DNA of 64,000 nt from Cladocopium goreaui (lineage: Eukaryota; Sar; Dinophyceae; Suessiales; Symbiodiniaceae). Within the stretch, counting starts at the first letter, position 1. Each line of letters opens with the position of its first letter. The notes below the pieces were generated by a model. That model did no database searches and was not told the origin of the DNA. It worked only from the letters and a program-made list of their open reading frames with translations. Of this stretch, positions 23,301-37,000 are shown piece by piece. Position numbers and translations under genes: made by a program. The stretch spans positions 95,168 through 159,167 of the forward strand of contig CAMXCT020000449.1 in NCBI GenBank assembly GCA_947184155.2, in the 5' to 3' direction.

Positions 23301-26300
23301 GATTTTATCGAAAGCTATGGTTTTGTAATTTAAATCAATTGTACGATGCAACTTGCAGGGGCTTCCTGTAGATCTACCATTCAACGAATTCTGAGGTTTG
23401 AAGTCTGCCCCCCCAAAAAATGGGCTACCCCAATATCCATTGGTTTCTCGTAGTTTCGCATCTGAACGCCCATCACATATCATAGGGAACATGCTATCCA
23501 AGCAACTGGTACGGATTGAAGATGAAGGGCGACAAGAGCCATGAACCTGACTGCACCACTGCAAAAATCATCTCAATGAAGCTGGTTGTAAACCTTTTGA
23601 TATAGATGGGCTGAGAGAAATCATTCGAAATCGTTTAACTTTGACATTTTAAAACTCCACAAATTTATGGGACTCAAGTCATGCTGCAATGATTTTGCAA
23701 CGGTCCCAACTCCCACACATGGGTTTGTCTTAAAGTAGGGTATCCCCAAGTCGGATGGTTTGGAGCAGGTGGCACGTTGTTTGAATTTATCCCTTCCTTT
23801 TTACAGACGCTAATTAACCATCATTTGATACAATTTCCCCACTTATCAACCACAAAACTCTTCGAATTGTCCAAACGAAACCATTCATAAACTATAATAA
23901 CTCACCCAAATCACTCAGATGTTCCATTTTTTTTCATTTTCACTTTTTTTCCATTGTTTTCCCATAGAAACACAATATTTTCCATTGTTTTCCCATAGAA
24001 GCATTATATTTTCCATTGTTTTCCCATAGAAACACTATATTTTCCATTGTTTTCCCATAGAAACACTATATTTTCCATTGATTTTTAATTGTTTTCCCAA
24101 AGAAACATATATATATATAAACACCATAAGTTAGCCACTACTCCACCACCATCGCCATGGAAATCGAGCAGCAGATCGTCAAGGACACGGCCAGGAGCCA
24201 CCAGCACAGTTTCCCCATCTGGGGCCCTACGTCAAGACCACCTCGCGGAGCAACATTTGGTGAACTGCTGGGGTGAGGAGGATATCACTGAGATATAGCT
24301 GAGATAAATGATAATTGTGATATAAATGACATGGCATGACAGGACTAATATATATATATATATAACACTGATGTAACATGATGTAGCTGATCGAAGGAAA
24401 TTTAGACGTCAAACTTCCGCAATATGGATAAATGGAAAGGCAGAGAGAAGAGAAGAGGAGAGGAGAGGAGAGGAGAGGAGAGGAGAGAAGAGAAGAGAAG
24501 AGAAGAGAAGAAGAGAAGAGAAGAGAAGAGAAGAAGAGAGAAGAAGAGAGAAGAGAAGAAGAGAGAGCATCAGGGAAGAGAAAGAGTGAGAAGAAAGGAT
24601 TTGTGGCTCCGGAGGGTCGAAAAGTAGGCTCGCTAAAGCGGCGGGTGCGGAGCCGTCTGGCCAGATGAGAGATGAAAAATTGCACGCCGTTGTGGCGCGA
24701 AGCACATTTCGATGTCAAAATGTACAAAGCACACCATTCTCGGAGGACGTTGAGCTGTTGAAAAAGTGCACGCAGTTGTGGCAGGAAGCACATTTGGAAG
24801 TTGCGCTATCGAAAAAGCGCACGCCGTTGTGTGGCGCGAAGCACATTGCCAAGTCAAAATGTACAAAGCACACCAGGTTCGGACCACTTTTGGAAGTTGA
24901 GATGTCGAAAAAGTGCACGCCGTCGTGGCGCGAAGCACATTTCGAAGTCAAAAGTTGAAAAAACTGAGGGGGTTCGGAGCACTTTTGGACGTTCGGATGT
25001 CGATTTGAGTGGCCGGCACAACGTGAAGGTTTTGTAGCAGTTTCAAAAGCGTTGGCAGGCGTGGGACATTTGAAGAGGATCTGGAAAGATGCATTTCGCG
25101 TGGCAGGCGCAGTACAAGAGACGCATGAGGTAGATGTGTTAGGAGATCAGGGCGGAGATCTCCTGAGAGGTGTTGCATTTTGGAGCATGAGATCTTCAGG
25201 TTTGCTAAGACGATTTTGCGTGACAGGTGCAACACTTCCTATGACCTGTCTTCACTTTTTCGTGGCAGGCGCAATAGGTCCCCATACCTTATTTTGGCTA
25301 CTGGACATGCCCTTTTGTTGACCTTGAAGCTGCCGCTTTCAAACGAATTTATCTAGACTAAGGGACCTGGCCTTCAAGGATCCCGCAGCTGCTGCTCGGC
25401 TTGTCAGCAGTGCCAAAGAGGGAAATGTCGAACCTGCTCTGCAAATTCCAATGGAGCGGCCTATTTTTTGGCGGTCGTCCTTGAAGACGAAAGCATGGCG
25501 TTTTCCCGGCCAGGATCTAAAAGAGAATTTTCACGAGGAACTTGCAAGATCAGTTCGTGCAATGTTGTTGGCCCGTGTCCCTAGCAGCTCGGCACGACTG
25601 GTAAGGCGAACTTGATCTCCATAGCGATATAGCCAAAACACGCATTCTCGAAGATGCTTCTTTGGCGTCAGTTTCTGACAGACAACTTGTGCAGACCGCA
25701 ATTCAATTCCTGCCAAAGAATCATGCCTACACGAGGTCCCTATTGCGGGCCCTGAGGCCTGGCAGTGTTCTCACTCGAGCGCGATGCAAAGCAGAAGGGA
25801 TTGTTGCCAAAGATGGTAAATGTGAAGGATGCGACCAAAGAGAGGACCACCTTCATTTATTCAAATCGTGTGGTTTCTACGAAAGGAATCGACCTTCAAG
25901 CTTCTTCCATGACACAACGTGGTGTACAGGCATTTTTTCCAGAAGGTGAGTTAATCACCAAGTGGCGGCAGGAAGTTGTCTCTAGGCCTGTTCTTCCCAT
26001 GGATGATTTTTAAGCTTTTGTGCCTGAAAGTCCCATTTTTGTTGATGGCTCTTGTTTTCATCACTCTTGGGCTCCAATGCGATCTGCTGCAGCAGCACAG
26101 TTGTTTCAAAGCGTGGCTGCTCAAAAGCTTATCTCCTACCTTGCCTTGACCAAACAAGCCAACGGGCTGAGATCTTTGCAGTCGTCGCAGCTTTGTGGCA
26201 CTGCGCCGGGAATATCACGATTTATTGTGCGCCTGTAGTCACAACATGGTCAACTTCTTACAACGCAGTGGTTTCTCAAATGGATGTATCACCAATCTTG

Positions 26301-27940
26301 ACACTCGGGATCCGTGGATTTTGTTCAATTCTGTGGCCACCAAGCGAGGCCAGCCTTTCACCATGTATAGAAAGTAAAAGCCCACTGTGGGAAACACGAC
26401 CTTTGTCAAGATCCTTTTCTCACCGGAGGTAACTCTTGTGCTGACAAGTTAGAAAAAGATACTGCTTGGGCTTTCCTTGAAAAAACCCGCCAACAAACGG
26501 CCTGCGAAGAACTTGCGTTGGCCATGTCATTGCAAACCCATTTGGTCCATACGTTGGCCACACGTAGTTCGTCCTTCAAAATGCTACCAATGGAGATACC
26601 TGCGGGGCAAGATTTTTTCCTCAATATAAGGTGTTGACTTAATCTTTTGTAAGCTCTCCAAAACTAGGCGTTTTTCGAAGGGCTCTGTTTGTTCTGCGAC
26701 ATGTCACTCACTTGTAATCCGTGCCGGTGATGTCTAAAACATGTTCATCTCTTGCGTTGAGCGAGGCGAACCAAGTAGCCCTTCTATCATAACTAGAGTA
26801 TCTTCTCACCAAAACAGCTATATCGCCATCGCTTATCACCAAGAAATGTGGCAGCCATTGGTCAGATTTGGTCAGAAGTCTAGATTCTGCAATTTTGACT
26901 GCTGGACCACGCGGCTCAGTCCCAGCGCAGCTGGCGCTATTTGCGAATTTTTCTCACAATCTGCATGGGTCGTTGGGTCGCATAGATCGATCCATAGAAC
27001 GTCGTGGGTTCATCGTAGCAGGTTGTGTTTTCCAGTTTGGATACTTCGCGGGTTTCATAAATCAATCCATGATTTTGAAAGTTTTTGTCCAAAGGTTCAA
27101 GCGAGCTGCCATGCGACTGTTCCAATCCCACCAGCTGTCCGTCAATGCCCTGAGATCTACATACACATTTGCTGAAGTTTGGTTTTTGCCATGTGGGTTT
27201 CCTGCACATTCCTCGTTCCTTCTAATTTCCGGATCATATTTTTGCTTTCTTGATGGGGTGTGCCTCCAAATTTGCTGCAAAAATAGTCCGCTCAATTTTG
27301 TGCCGCCACTACATGAGTTCATTTGATTGAGTGATGCTTGCATTCAAATTAAATGGCTTTCGCCTACGCTGTCTTCGCCCAGTTTCTTAGCTTGGAGGTG
27401 GCTGCGTTGTTGGAGGAAAAATCGCAAAACGCATTGGTACCAGGCCGTCAGCTCTGCACTCAACTTTCCATTATTGAAGGAAGTCTCGCCGAATTGCTGC
27501 GCTTTGATGTTGTCATTGTCAACTTCAAAAATTGAGGAGGTCTCGCAGAATAGCTTCGTTTTCAAGCTTGCAGATAGACAGATAGATAGATAGACAACTA
27601 CCACTACAACTGCCACTACCACTACACTACAAAGACAAACTACAAACTACAACTACAACTGCAATACACAACGCTAATTACAGTACACTACGTTACAGCT
27701 ACAACTACCACGACAACTACAACTAGAACTGCAACTACTACAACTGTTGCTGCTGCTACTACTACTAATAATAAGAAATAATTTTTGCTGCTACTACTAC
27801 TACTACCACCACTGCTACCACTACTACCACTACTACCACTACTACCACTACTACCACTACTACCACTACTACCACTACTACCACTGCTACCACTACTACC
27901 ACTACTACCACTACTACCACTACTACCACTACTACCACTA

Positions 27941-28001
<61 letters not shown>

Positions 28002-31000
28002 AGGGGAACCCGGTAGTCCCACCAACTTTGTTCTGAGCTCCTTTCCCCCATGGAACTCCGCCCACCACATGTCCAGAAAAGTCACACCAATTCCTTCCCC
28101 CATTGTGAACGCAACACGAATTTATCACTTTGACATTATGACATCTATATGGATGTGGTTTCCCCATTGTAAACGCAAGTCCCACCATAGCAAAAAACCT
28201 GTATTTAGAGGGTTGAACTAAGGTACTATCAGGAACAAATCCTATTGTCAACGCCACATTCAACCATATCCATTTACATCTATATACGGTATTATTTTTA
28301 TGTATGTGGAATTTGCTTTTCCCATTGTGAACGCTTCAAATATGGATTCCTGAATTGGTTAGAACCGGATAACTTAAGAGAACCAGTTGTTTGGTATGGA
28401 GGAACAAATCCTATATTGCTAACGCATCATGCAACTAGACCCTATGATAACTTCTCCTGGTCTTAATATTCATGAAAGTATGCATATGGAATTCGGTTTT
28501 ACCAATGTAAACACTTCAAATATGGATTCTTAAACTTGTTGGGATGGAACCACTATGTTTGGTGCGAGGAAATGAATCCCATTCGCCACACAGTACAAAA
28601 ATCATATCAATCCCATTGCATTTCTTCTGATCGGAACCATTCTGAAATCATGTGTTGGGAATGTATTGTACCATTGCCAACGCTTCAAAATTGGATATAT
28701 TAATACGAACTGGTTGGAAACAATTTTTCTTTGTTCTGGGCACCAAATCCTATTGATAACGCAACCATACCCCATTGAACGTCTGAACTTGTTCAACTTT
28801 GTGTGTGGAATTTGGTTTTCCATTGTGAAGGCTTCGAATATGGATTCCTGAGTTGGTTGGAACCAGATAAATTGGAGAACCGTTTGTTTGGGTTGGTGAA
28901 GCAAACCCTATTGCTAATGCATCAATAGTTCAGCCATGTGCAGCTGCACCTCATGCTGGTGCCCAGTTACCGGATCCATATTCGTATATCAAAACAATTC
29001 CAAACAGGAATTAACAATGTCCATTTCATGCAATCTCACAGGCAAATTGCCACCACGGTTTTTTTTGCCCGGATGCTATTTTTTTGGTGGCTTTGCCACG
29101 AAACGGTTCTTACGGTTGGCTTGCACAGAAGCAAGCCACTTGTCCCTGTCTGCCCTTTTACTCAAAAGACACGATTTCACCAGTTTCTTCTGGATGATGT
29201 GCGAAAGCGGTTCTTTCTTGCTGGCCACAGCTTTCTGCTCATTTACCCAGAATCGAATGCCGGGCAACACCTTTGGCCTGTTGGATTCGCTCCAATGCAA
29301 GCTGATGACTGTAATTGCCTGCTCAACGTTTTCTAAATCTAGTTCTTCTGGTTCAGCAGGAACTTCCTTGGACGAATCTGCCGTTGGCGGCTCAGCAGGA
29401 GGAGCCGCCTGCTGAGCCAATGGAACTTGTGAAGAGGTGGCTGGGGCACTAGAACTAGAAGTGCCTGACGAAGCTTTCTTCTTTCTCAGTTCTGACAGCA
29501 AGTCGTCTAATTGGTTCATCAAGCCTCTGGACACGTCATCTGTTGCAGCGTCTTCTTCTTCTGGTTGGTTGAGATTCTCTGCCTTGCGCCACCCCTTGCG
29601 ATGACCAGTGCGGAGAAGTTCTGCTTTAGCGGAATCGTACTCTGCGTTCTGCTCGCCGCAAACCATGCTAAGGGCCAACGAAGCTGGGGCGCCGTCATCT
29701 TGCGGAGCATCGCGCACAGAAACAAAAATTTCAGCAGCACGTTCTTGAAAAATCTTGTCCGAATCAAATCTTTCTCCGCTCCTCCAGCCAGTCTGGGCCC
29801 ACGACGCCCTGACTACATGAGGCTCGTGGGCAGCGTCAACAATTTCAGAAGCTGCACGAAGCGCCACATAAAGGGTGAGTGGCTGGGCTCTGTAGCTCCA
29901 TTGTTGTCGAAATTGCTTCCAGACTCTTGCCATCGTGCTATGCATCCCCTGGTCCAATGGCATCAGCGCCTTGGTTGTCCAAGCCGGCAAATAGAATGGG
30001 CGGAGGTTGAAATCCAAAGCTACTTTCAAAAGCTTCGGGCTGAGGTGGAGGAATGACCCTCCACCTGAATCGAGAATCACAACATTTGTAGTTGTGGGGC
30101 CTTGGCACCGCGTTCGATCCAGGTCCTATCGAGGTCCGATCGAGGTCCAAAAACACCAAAATGCTGGAGTCGATGAAAGGTTCCCTCCAAGTAAGAAAAA
30201 ACAACTATTTGCTAGCATTCGGAAGCCGAGAGGCTCTCTGAATTCAGGGGAACTATCTGCTCATTCTGCTTGGGCTGGCCTTCACCAGCGCCATGTATAG
30301 CTTCGTCCAGTTTGCAGCGCAGCTTCAAGTCACGGTCAGTTGCTTGGTAAGCAACACCCCATTCCTCTAATGCACTGATGAGACTAGCACGAGACAGCCG
30401 AGTGATTTCCGCTGACGAAAAACGCTTGGGCGCCATTTCCAAGCAGCTACAATTAACAAATGTTTTTTGAGCAAAAATACCAACAGGTTCCGACAGGAAC
30501 TGATCTGGCGCGAGCCGTGAACTGAAAGAAATCTGGTGTGGAGACACGCCACATCTATACAAGCAGAAATTCTGATGGCTCCTAAAACAAATTGGCTCAA
30601 CCGGAGCAAGGTTCAATCAGGACCCGTCTGAAAAACGTGGGATCAATTTCAAACCTATTCAGCAATGTGGTGCAGTGTAAGGCCAAGCTGGTCAGTCTTT
30701 GCAAGTGACACAATGAAAGAGAATCAAAGCAATATGTTTGAATCATTGGTTCTCCAAACACGAGCCGACTTTGTGACCAAACATCTTTTACTCCCTGAAA
30801 GTTCTCAGCAACCTGTCAAGGCACGTACTGCCGAGGAAGTTGCAATTACCCACGCAAGAACATCGTGATGTATTATTATCACTCGTCCTTCTCATCAGGA
30901 CGGCATCGGTGACACCGGCACACATCCTCAACTCCCTTGCTCTGGCGCACAAAAGTGCTGAGCGTAACAAAAACATCGCGAGCCCGACACTGAATTATCA

Positions 31001-34000
31001 GGTTAGGCGAGCGACTGACACCAAGGTAGCGAGCAGTCTTGAAGCACGTGTTACAAATAGAACCATTGCAGCGCCGAGCACCTTTGTAGCCCGACCTATA
31101 CATCCATTCGCAGTGATGCTTTGCAACACTACATATTGAGCAAGTCAAAGACTCTTTGGGCATCTCTCCTTTCAGCATGCACCCTTTCCGACTGCCTTCA
31201 GCCTGTGACAGCTTAGCTTCTTTCGTCAAACGGTCCAATTCTGCAAAAGTATCAGGATATTTTGCACGGAGAGAGCGTGCCAAGCTGATGGCGGTCATGT
31301 CCTTAGCTGCAAATTCATTGCGTACACCCGCAAAGGCACCAAGAAACAAAACGAGCCGACAGGTCATAGAGAAAACTGCCGGCCCTGCCGGCCAAACAAA
31401 AAAGCAGGGAGTTCATCAAGTATACAACGCCTACAACGGCACACTGCGCTGATTCTCCTCAAAAACTATCTGCATGACTTCCACATGGTTCAAGCTGCTG
31501 TCAACAACTCCTACCTTGACATGATTGCATGCTGTAAAGCCACATCCATGGTTGGAAAATCTTTGAAACATCGCTATTCAAGAAACCATTCCCCACACGC
31601 AGGATTACTTCAAGGTTATTCTTTCAAGGGTGGCTAGCCGGATACAATCTCAAATTTGCTAGATCGCAATCCAATACAAAACCCTTTTTTCTATGATAAC
31701 ATATGGCAACATATAACAACACAACTACCCCATATTAAACCCTGCTATTTCCCACATGAACGATGTCAAACGCTTGAGAACTTTGTTTCTCCAACAAACA
31801 AGAAGGAAACATAGAACATACGCGCTCACAATGCAACCAAATGTGTGAATTGATTAGGTTTTCAGATTTCCACACATGGTTGTTGATCAAACTCCAAATT
31901 CCTGGTCCGGGAGCGGCCATTCTTCGTAAATAAAGAAAGTAAATTAACCGAGCATATTCCTATCTGCAGACCCCAGCCATGAGCAGGGGGCGCATCAGAG
32001 GAAAAGCAAAAGCACGAGCCTTGGTGTTCTGTTTGATTCTTACAAAGCCTCACTTTTGGAAGCTTGGCTGCTGCATGTGGAGCTAGCTTCTTGAGACTTC
32101 ATTCACAAAGATAGGTTAGGCAAGCAGTAGGTCCAAGGATGTGCTTCAGAACCATGGTATTTGGCTGTAGGGAAGCTTTTTTGTTGGAAGCCCGGCTGCT
32201 ACCTTTGCATACTCCAGCTGAACACCAGAAAAGCAAGCACGTATTTCAGAAGGGGTTTTTCCTATTGGGACATCATGTGGCGCATGGTCGACAAGCAAGA
32301 GCACAGCAGACAGACAAGCAAGCAGGCAGGAAAACACGCTGAGGCAAGCGCAGGCAGGTTAGGACGCAGGAAGACGAACAGCCAGGCAAGCAGGCGAATA
32401 GGCCACCAAGCAGCAAGCAAGCGAGCAACCAAGCAGGTCAGGTACTCAAAAAGAAGCACCGGCAGCAGCAGCAACAACAACAACAACAAGAAGGACAAGA
32501 AGAAGAAGAAGAAGAAAAAGAAGAACAACAACAACAAGAAGGACAAGAAGAAGACGAAGAAGAAGAAGAAGAAGAATAATAAGAAGAAGAACAACACCAG
32601 CAGCAGGAGCAGCAGCAGCAGCAAGAGCAAGATACGGCTAAGCCATGAGCATTGCCATGTGTATCGCCAAGGTATTGCTAGAGGTACCGCAGACTGCAGA
32701 CACTTCGCTTTGCAAAAAAAAAGGTGGACATTTATGCACAGTGACCCTATTGTAACACAGTGTTTGATGCACTTTCCAGGCGCACAGTGGGCAGCAACCA
32801 GACTTGTGATCCCACCTCCTATCAATATACACATGGCACAGCTTCAAGCACTTCTTGAAAGACCACTCACTTGACAGTGTCCCTGCACCCATCTAGCCAC
32901 GCCCAGCATCAGGATCTGCCACTGGCTCTTCCTTGTCACATCGTGAAGCCTTGCGCGCGGCGAAAAGGAAAGGCAGAAAACGAAGGAGAAACAAGAAAAA
33001 CAACAAGGAAAGGGAACACAAGCGACGTCAGGCCACAAAAAAAGAAACGAAAAAAAAGAACATCAAATGCGCCGCATAAGGATCCAGCCTCCGAATCCTT
33101 CGCTCGCGGTTTCGAATCAGCTCGCGCCTGGCGCAAGACAAGGAAAGCGAACAAAGCAGCACCCGATCAACAAACCAAATCAAACCAAGCAAGCCACGCA
33201 CCCGCTAACCAAAAAGGAAAACGCATACACCAGCACACACACACACACACCGCACATGCACAGGCACACGCAAAAGGAAGAGCAGAAGAAAATGACTCTT
33301 GCCTGCTGATGCAAGATTGAACACCCCTGTGCTTGGGCCGGGCTATCTGCACAACTCTACAATCACTCTCAGGATTCCAAGAATAGACATGTTACAACCC
33401 ACATAGCTGACCAGGTCTGCCCTGCCTTCTCAGACGACTTTGGTGACGTCTGTGGCTCCAATCGGGCTTTCTTCGGCGGTGTCTCCAAATTAGCCATATC
33501 AACTGACCCACAAAATGGCTACAGGATGTAGGGATTCAAATAGTCTTACACTCTTGATATACACTTCCCCGAGCATTAATCGCACAGAAAAGGATACCCC
33601 TCTATATTTCAAAACCATCAAGTTGCAACCTGAACGCAGCATTTAGCATCCACACCTACTCAATCATATGATGATTAAACATCAAATCCAACATGTAAAA
33701 AACAATGGAGTGAGGCCAAAAGTAAGCATAAATTCAGGAATAATCTGCTTATGATATGTTTCCCACCAACTGAACGCAAGTTGGTGCGACTTTGCCGCAC
33801 TGACTTCCCCAACTAATTCTGGCTTTACAACTGAGATGGTGCGACTAAGGGGTTTGAGAGTACGACTAGTACTACTACTACGACGACGACTACTACTACT
33901 ACTACTGCTACTTCTACTACTACTACTACTACTACTTCTACTACTACTACTACAACTACTACAGCTACAGCTACAGCTACAACTACATTACACAACAGCG

Positions 34001-37000
34001 CACAACGCTACACTGTGACACTGCGCTAATTTCAGTACACTACGCTACACTACAGCTACACAACACTACACTACAACTACAACTACACTACACTACCGCA
34101 CACACACGCACACTACACTAGACTACACTACACTAGAGTACACAATGCGACAGTACACTACACTACAGTACACTACACTACTTCACAGCTACAACCACAA
34201 CTACAACTACACTAATTACACTACACTACAACTACAACTCCACTAGACTACATCTACAACTACAACTGCACTACACCATACGACATCCAGAAGTTGTGGG
34301 TGAGGTGACCACTGCAACCATTGCAACCACTGCAAAAAAACAAGTCCAACATACTCAAACAACCTTTCGGTCCATGAGTGGATTCGCTCTGCCATCCGGG
34401 ATTCACAACGACCAACCTCTCCTATAGGTTTCCTATTTTTGAAACTTCCGCCACCGCCTTGTGCGGTACTACTGGTATGACGGATATAGTCTATAGTCTA
34501 TAGTTGATTAGGAGGATATAACGATAGGCATCGATAGTTCATGGAAGTATGAACCAACAACAAAGACAACTGGTGGGTCTCACCTTGTGATCATTAGACA
34601 TAATAATCCTGAAATCATCCGGAAATCATGGAGAAATGTAGAACATCATCCAGGGACATTGGGACTTCAAAGTTACTTTAAAGTCACTAGCTTTTCCAAC
34701 AATAGTCTCAGTGCAGTCCAGAAAGCAGTTGGCTGTTGAAGATTTGCAAGAGGTGCTTGAAACACAACTTCAATCAGCCCAACAAGGAAAACATGGAATA
34801 CTACATATCCGACATATCCCACATAGTGCCACTTAGGACATAGGACATGGGTGTGAGATCTGCGCTGAGCTCTGCAACAGGAGCGGGAAGACAGCTGACA
34901 TGAAATCAGGCAGGGTTGATTCATTGGGTTTGGGGACTGCCTTGACTTCCCTCTTCATTTTTATCAACGGTTTCACTCATGCGTACCTCATTGAAACCAT
35001 TGAGGGCTGGGGAAAAAATGGTTGGTGGTTTCAACCCATCTTTAAAAACATAGTCAATTGGGATCATGACATTCCCAACTGAATGGAAAGTCATAATCCA
35101 TTGCATGGTTCCAGTCACCACCAAGCAATGATTATTAACCATCATTAACCATCATTAACCATCATTAACCATCATTAACCATCATTAACCCATACTAAAC
35201 CGTTATGTTCCGGTCACCAGCAACCAGAAAACCATTGGTTGGGCGGTTCAATGCCAGAAAAACCTCCAGGGATGCTGGAGACCTGCTGTCTCCACCGGCC
35301 TGCGGAAATGACCAGCAGCATGGCAATCAGAAGCTGCGCGCCGTCATACAACGACATGACCGCGTAGTCGTTGTACAAACCATCTTCTGGGCGACGATGG
35401 ATTTGCTGCAGTTCGATTTTTGTACATCACAGAAATTTCACAAAAATGTTGAGACAATTTTTCATCATGTACAAAACAACGTTGTACAAACAATAACAAA
35501 ACAGTTCTCAACTTTAATTTGATTTCTTTGTCATTGTTTTCTTTGCTATAACAAGAAATACAAAATGATCAGTGGTCTGTTAGGTGGTCTTAGGTGTTGA
35601 AATGAGTTTAATCATGTGCTTCCTTTCTGTTGCCAGTCCCTTTGCGCATTTTGCTAATCTTCCGCGCTGACTTTCCTAGCGTCACAAGCTGTTGGACTCG
35701 ATCTTCTTGGTGTCATTCTGGAGGAGAAAGCCACCAAATTCATCACTGGTTGACATCCCATATATGAAATGGAAAATAAAAGCCATGTTCCAAACCACCA
35801 ATAAGATCAAGTTAAACGAAACTGCGCTCGATTTCTCTGCGGAGACGTTTTCATTTTTTCAAGACTGGATAGCACTGGATGGATTTGACGTGACCATCTA
35901 GCAATTGAGGATCATGATCTGGTTGGTGGTTTCAACCCCTCTGAAAAATATGAGTTCGTCAATGGGAAGGATGACATCCCATATATTATGAGGAAAAATG
36001 GTTGAAACCACCAACCAGTGATGATTATACATGATTATGTACCAAGATGTTTTTCATTGGATTGGTTTCGGAAAAAATGCGGGACACCGATTTGTCAAAT
36101 CATCACATATGAGGGTTGAACATGGTGAATTCTACAAAAACAAATGCCGCAACATCTGTTAACCCAATTATGGGAAAGTGATGACAGGATGAGTCTATCA
36201 TGGAAACTTTCAACTTGGAACCTTCAAGGCTATCATAGAAGCTCAAACCCTGTGAAGAACCGGGCCACCCTCTTTTGTGGTTGTGGGGTTGGGACTTGGA
36301 ATAATTTTTGCATACATATATATATATATACAAATGACATGTGGGGAAACAAGAAGAAATCAACTTGCTACCCAATGTAATAAATAAATACAACAAATAA
36401 CCGTAATGCGTTTGGGTTAGGAACAAAGACACAATCCCATCCCGCTACCACTAAACACCCCCCCAGAAACCAAATAGGGGACATACACATATTCGGGACC
36501 ATTTAGGGGGTGTTGCTTACTAGGGGACGAGATTATACTGTTTCACTTGACATAACAAAAGAACTGGTTCACATTGCCGCCATTTGAACCAGAGTCTCTT
36601 GCCGAACGACTGCAGTTGCCAAAACATGTACATTTGCAGCCGACCTTCACTTGAACGTTATTGCCCCACCGCATCCCACACTCCGCCCACGTTTTCGAAG
36701 ACCCAATGGAATATTTATTACTTCATATTACATCATTTTTTCAACTTCGGTCGGGTTGACCCATGTTTTATGGTTAAATCTGGTTAAATTTTGTTAAATC
36801 CTCCCCGTGTCATCTGCAGCTGGAGATCTTCCAATGAACGCGGCACGTTGTGTTGGCAGCTGCCGTCCCGTGGCTTTGTACTTGGCGCCTGCGATGACCG
36901 AATGTACTGCACTAAGGGGACGCCAGCCTAACCAATGTCATTAGGCAGTTTCTAAGTGGGGCGATCCTCCAGGTCCCAGGTAGATTCTTATTTTTAATGA

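Larger units (their letters stand above)
24219..35282 (-). other. Glucan synthase intron 28, about 11 kb, with transposon fossils
   Basis: Between exon 28 (phase 0, GT donor) and exon 29 (phase 0, CCCCAG acceptor). It holds, from right to left, triplet repeats, a Cys-rich frame, a pogo-like transposase fossil, a degenerate tandem repeat, a large CTA-type microsatellite, a LINE-like RNase H fragment and Symbiodiniaceae-type dispersed repeats. None of these appears to be an active gene. Confidence 0.75.

Noticed and set aside
24154..24282. Plus-strand ATG frame [19 protein letters not shown] resembling the start of a TBC domain
   Set aside because: The same bases on the minus strand give a transmembrane exon in phase with both neighbouring glucan synthase exons, which is far better supported.
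27688..28263. Poly-Ser/Gly, poly-Val and poly-Tyr frames
   Set aside because: CTA and CCACTACTA microsatellite translated in different frames.
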